A DNA stretch of 8,740 nucleotides from Burkholderiales bacterium (lineage in GTDB: Bacteria; Pseudomonadota; Gammaproteobacteria; Burkholderiales; Casimicrobiaceae). A program made the position numbers and the translations under genes. Below, piece after piece: positions 6,023 to 8,740 of this stretch. The notes under the pieces were generated by a model that saw only the letters and a list, made by a program, of their open reading frames with translations, was not told the origin of the DNA and did no database searches. The number at the start of each line of letters is the position of its first letter. Positions within the stretch are counted from its first letter, which is position 1. The stretch is taken from the NCBI GenBank assembly GCA_025354075.1, contig JANXNO010000075.1, positions 1-8,740 on the forward strand, read 5' to 3'.

Positions 6023-8740
6023 ATGACCATTCACGTCGCGCTCAATCACATCACTCATTACCGATACGACCGCCCGGTGCTGCTCGGACCGCAGATTGTG
6101 CGTTTGCGCCCTGCCCCGCACTGCCGCACGCGCATCCTGTCGTACAGCCAGCGGGTGGAGCCAGTCGATCATTTTTGCAATTGGCAGCAGGATCCGTTTT
6201 CCAATTACATGGCGCGGCTGGTGTTTGCCAAGCCGACGCGTGAGTTCAAGGTCACGGTGGACTTAGTTGCCGAAATGTCCGTGCTGAATCCGTTTGATTT
6301 TTTCCTTGAGCCGTCCGCCGAAAAGTTTCCATTCACTTACACGCCCGAGGCCAAGGCCGAACTCGCGCCATACCTGATTACCGCGCCGATGACGCCACTG
6401 GTCGACGAATACCTGAAAAAAGTAGACAAAACCAAGCGACGCACGATTGACTTTTTGGTCGACATCAACGCGATGCTCTACAACGACATTCGCTACCTGA
6501 TCCGCATGGAGCCGGGCGTGCAAACGCCGGAGCAAACGCTGACGCTCAAGTCCGGTTCATGCCGCGATTCCGGCTGGCTGCTGGTGCAGTTGATGCGTCA
6601 TCTTGGGCTTGCCGCGCGCTTCGTATCGGGCTATCTGATTCAGCTCACGGCCGACGTCAAATCCATCGACGGGCCGAGCGGGCCGACCGAGGATTTCACC
6701 GACCTGCACGCCTGGTGCGAGGTGTATTTGCCGGGTGCCGGCTGGATCGGACTAGACGCAACTTCCGGCTTGCTCGCCGGCGAAGGTCACATTCCGCTCG
6801 CCTGCACGCCGCAACCCTCTTCTGCCGCGCCGATTGAAGGCGGCGTGGACAAGAGCGAGGTTACGTTTGAGCACCACATGGGCGTCACGCGGATTTACGA
6901 ATCGCCGCGCGTCACCAAGCCGTACACCGAAGATCAATGGGAGCAAGTGCTCGATCTCGGCGAAAAAGTAGATCGTGATCTGGCTGCGGGGGATGTTCGC
7001 CTGACGATGGGCGGCGAACCAACGTTCGTCGCCGACAAGGATCGCGACGCAGCCGAGTGGAACACCGCCGCGCAGGGCCCGACCAAACGCGGTTACGCCA
7101 ATGCGTTGGTGCAAAAACTGCGCGCGGAATACGGCAAAGGCGGCTTCCTGCATTTTGGCCAGGGCAAGTGGTATCCCGGCGAGCAATTGCCGCGCTGGGC
7201 GCTGTCGATTTTCTGGCGCAAAGACGGTCAACCCATCTGGCACAACCCGGAGCGCTTCACCGACGAGCGCAAGCCCACCCAATACACGAGCGTTGACGCG
7301 CATCGATTCATCAAGACGCTGACCAAAAAGCTCGGTCTCGCTGACAACACGATCACGCCGGGTTACGAAGACAGTTGGTATTACCTGTGGCGCGAGCATC
7401 GTCTGCCGGTCAACGTTGACCCGTTCGACGCCCGCCTCGGCGACGAGATGGAGCGTGATCGGTTGCGCAAGGTCTTCGATCAGGGCTTGACCCACGTGGT
7501 CGGTTACGTGCTGCCGCTCGCGCCGATTGAAGGCGTCGCGCTAATCGGCCCACGTTGGAAAACCGGCCCGTGGTTCTTCCGCGACGAGCGCATGTATTTG
7601 ATCCCCGGCGACTCCGCGATGGGTTATCGACTGCCACTCGACTCGTTGCCGTGGGCCAAAGAAGCCGACGTGCCGCAAGTGTTCGACCGCGATCCGTTCG
7701 ACCCGCGCGGAGACTTGCCTGCGTCGCGGACGTTTGCGGAGCGGTATGGGATGTCGCCTTCGGCGACGAGTACCACGACGGTTGCGATGCAGCCTCGGCC
7801 CCCTTCTCCTCAAGAGAAAGAGGGCGGGGAGAGAGGCGGAGCGCGCGCTGACAAGGTTCGTCCACCCGCGCTCCCCCTCTCCCCGAACCCCTCCCCCTCC
7901 GGGAAGGAGGGGAGCAAGGCAGCACTCCCCGCCAGGGCGTACGTCCCCGCTGCGGCCACACTGATGCCTGCTCGGTTCGAGTCCGCCCCGTGGCTCACGC
8001 GCACCGCGTTGTGCGTTGAGGTTCGCGAGGGCAATCTCTACCTCTTCATGCCGCCAGTGGCAGCGCTTGAGGACTACCTTGAGCTGCTCGCGGCGATTGA
8101 GGCAACCGCTGAATCGTGTGACATGAACCTCGTGCTCGAGGGCTATCCGCCCCCGCGTGATCCGCGCTTGACGATGTTGCAAGTGACGCCTGACCCCGGC
8201 GTGATCGAGGTGAATATTCACCCCGCGCACAACTGGAACGATCTGGTTGAGCACACCGAGTTCCTCTATCAAGCCGCGTTTGAAGAGCATCTTTGCGCCG
8301 AGAAATTTGCACTCGATGGTCGACACACCGGCACCGGCGGAGGTAATCACTTTGTGATGGGCGGTGCCACGCCTGCCGATTCGCCGTTCCTGCGCAAGCC
8401 GGAATTGCTGGCGAGCCTGGTCGCTTATTGGCACAACCATCCGAGCCTGTCGTATCTATTCAGTGGCCTGTTCATTGGGCCAACGAGTCAAGCGCCTCGC
8501 ATCGATGAGGCGCGCAACGATCAATTGTTCGAGCTAGAAATTGCCATCGAGCAGATCGAAAAAAATCGTCACGTTTACGGTGAGAGCATGCCGCCGTGGA
8601 TCGTAGATCGCACCCTGCGCAATATCCTGGTCGACGTCACTGGCAACACCCATCGCAGCGAATTTTGCATCGACAAACTCTACTCGCCGGATGGCGCGAC
8701 CGGTCGCCTCGGGTTGCTGGAACTGCGCGCCTTCGAGATG
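6023..8740 (+). CDS. Transglutaminase-like/DUF2126 putative amidoligase fusion (3' partial)
   Basis: The frame is open from ATG 6023 to the window end, 906 codons; family members run to about 1,100 residues, so roughly 200 are missing. The start MTIHVALNHITHYRYDRPV is typical of the family, and the nearest upstream in-frame stop is at 5951. Residues 1-270 hold the transglutaminase-type N-domain and peptidase core, with the expected triad visible: Cys180 in GSCRDSGW, His229 in LHAWCEVY and Asp245 in LDATSG. From about residue 326 (LTMGGEPTFV) the DUF2126 region follows, including GFLHFGQGKWYPGEQLPRW and, later, GRHTGTGGGNHFVMGG, the glycine/histidine-rich motif expected of a glutamine-synthetase-fold COOH-NH2 ligase. 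The family is proposed to work with permuted ATP-grasp and alpha-E proteins in forming or processing peptide-like bonds; the substrate is unknown. About residues 592-632 come from a palindromic element. No Shine-Dalgarno sequence and no signal peptide are seen, so a cytoplasmic location is likely. Confidence 0.92.
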   Translation, partial: MTIHVALNHITHYRYDRPVLLGPQIVRLRPAPHCRTRILSYSQRVEPVDHFCNWQQDPFSNYMARLVFAKPTREFKVTVDLVAEMSVLNPFDFFLEPSAEKFPFTYTPEAKAELAPYLITAPMTPLVDEYLKKVDKTKRRTIDFLVDINAMLYNDIRYLIRMEPGVQTPEQTLTLKSGSCRDSGWLLVQLMRHLGLAARFVSGYLIQLTADVKSIDGPSGPTEDFTDLHAWCEVYLPGAGWIGLDATSGLLAGEGHIPLACTPQPSSAAPIEGGVDKSEVTFEHHMGVTRIYESPRVTKPYTEDQWEQVLDLGEKVDRDLAAGDVRLTMGGEPTFVADKDRDAAEWNTAAQGPTKRGYANALVQKLRAEYGKGGFLHFGQGKWYPGEQLPRWALSIFWRKDGQPIWHNPERFTDERKPTQYTSVDAHRFIKTLTKKLGLADNTITPGYEDSWYYLWREHRLPVNVDPFDARLGDEMERDRLRKVFDQGLTHVVGYVLPLAPIEGVALIGPRWKTGPWFFRDERMYLIPGDSAMGYRLPLDSLPWAKEADVPQVFDRDPFDPRGDLPASRTFAERYGMSPSATSTTTVAMQPRPPSPQEKEGGERGGARADKVRPPALPLSPNPSPSGKEGSKAALPARAYVPAAATLMPARFESAPWLTRTALCVEVREGNLYLFMPPVAALEDYLELLAAIEATAESCDMNLVLEGYPPPRDPRLTMLQVTPDPGVIEVNIHPAHNWNDLVEHTEFLYQAAFEEHLCAEKFALDGRHTGTGGGNHFVMGGATPADSPFLRKPELLASLVAYWHNHPSLSYLFSGLFIGPTSQAPRIDEARNDQLFELEIAIEQIEKNRHVYGESMPPWIVDRTLRNILVDVTGNTHRSEFCIDKLYSPDGATGRLGLLELRAFEM
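7798..7917. repeat. REPIN-like nested palindrome inside the DUF2126 coding sequence
   Basis: The segment reads as two GC-rich hairpin units in inverted orientation. The left unit (about 7798-7845) has TTCTC/GAGAA flanked by C and G runs, then GGGCGGGGAGAG. The right unit (about 7868-7917) has CTCCCCCTCTCCCCG followed by a perfect seven-base stem, CCCCTCC (7888-7894) with GGAGGGG (7906-7912). Left and right units are imperfect reverse complements around a loop near 7846-7867, the layout of paired REP sequences. It is translated in frame without a stop, adding about 40 residues rich in Pro, Ser, Gly and Glu between recognisable DUF2126 blocks. The edges are approximate. Confidence 0.65.

Noticed and set aside
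6752..7495. A 247-codon minus-strand frame opposite the DUF2126 gene
   Set aside because: It is antisense to well-conserved plus-strand motifs such as GGEPTFV and GQGKWYPG, so it is a shadow.
7541..8440. A 299-codon minus-strand frame opposite the DUF2126 gene
   Set aside because: It is a GC-driven antisense frame; the plus strand encodes clear family motifs across the same bases, and the minus translation is Arg-rich without domains.

Overview
The window looks like a piece of a moderately GC-rich proteobacterial chromosome. A betaproteobacterium (Burkholderiales-like) is my inference from the gene families and the style of the intergenic repeats. It is not proven by any marker gene. No rRNA, tRNA, CRISPR array, integrase or transposase is visible.

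Layout, left to right. (1) Positions 1-1736, plus strand: the 3' part of a large secreted or surface protein with Ig-like and jelly-roll-like domains and a dockerin-like calcium-binding tail. Its 5' end lies outside the window. (2) Positions 1737-2215: a convergent intergenic region with a hairpin just after the stop codon and a structured block, about 2035-2170, that I believe is a dispersed repeat. (3) Positions 5547 down to 2216, minus strand: two overlapping DUF1566 (Lcl C-terminal domain) genes for exported proteins, followed after a 157-base gap by a membrane-anchored DUF945 (YdgA-like) gene. The first DUF1566 gene is split by an apparent one-base deletion at about 5026. The second carries the same kind of dockerin-like tail as the left-hand protein. 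(4) Positions 5548-6022: a partly AT-rich divergent intergenic region that should hold the promoters of both flanking transcripts. (5) Positions 6023-8740, plus strand: a large gene joining an N-terminal transglutaminase-like peptidase to a C-terminal DUF2126 putative amidoligase. It runs off the right edge.

How the genes relate: the left and middle genes suggest a set of exported proteins sharing a duplicated EF-hand/dockerin-like C-terminal module. The DUF2126 gene is of the kind usually found with permuted ATP-grasp and alpha-E genes, a proposed peptide-ligation and modification system. Its partners, if present, lie to the right of the window.

The most unusual features are a GC-rich, nested-palindrome (REPIN-like) element read in frame inside the DUF2126 gene, the dockerin-like module shared by two otherwise unrelated secreted proteins with opposite calcium loops degenerate, and the one-base lesion in the first DUF1566 gene.
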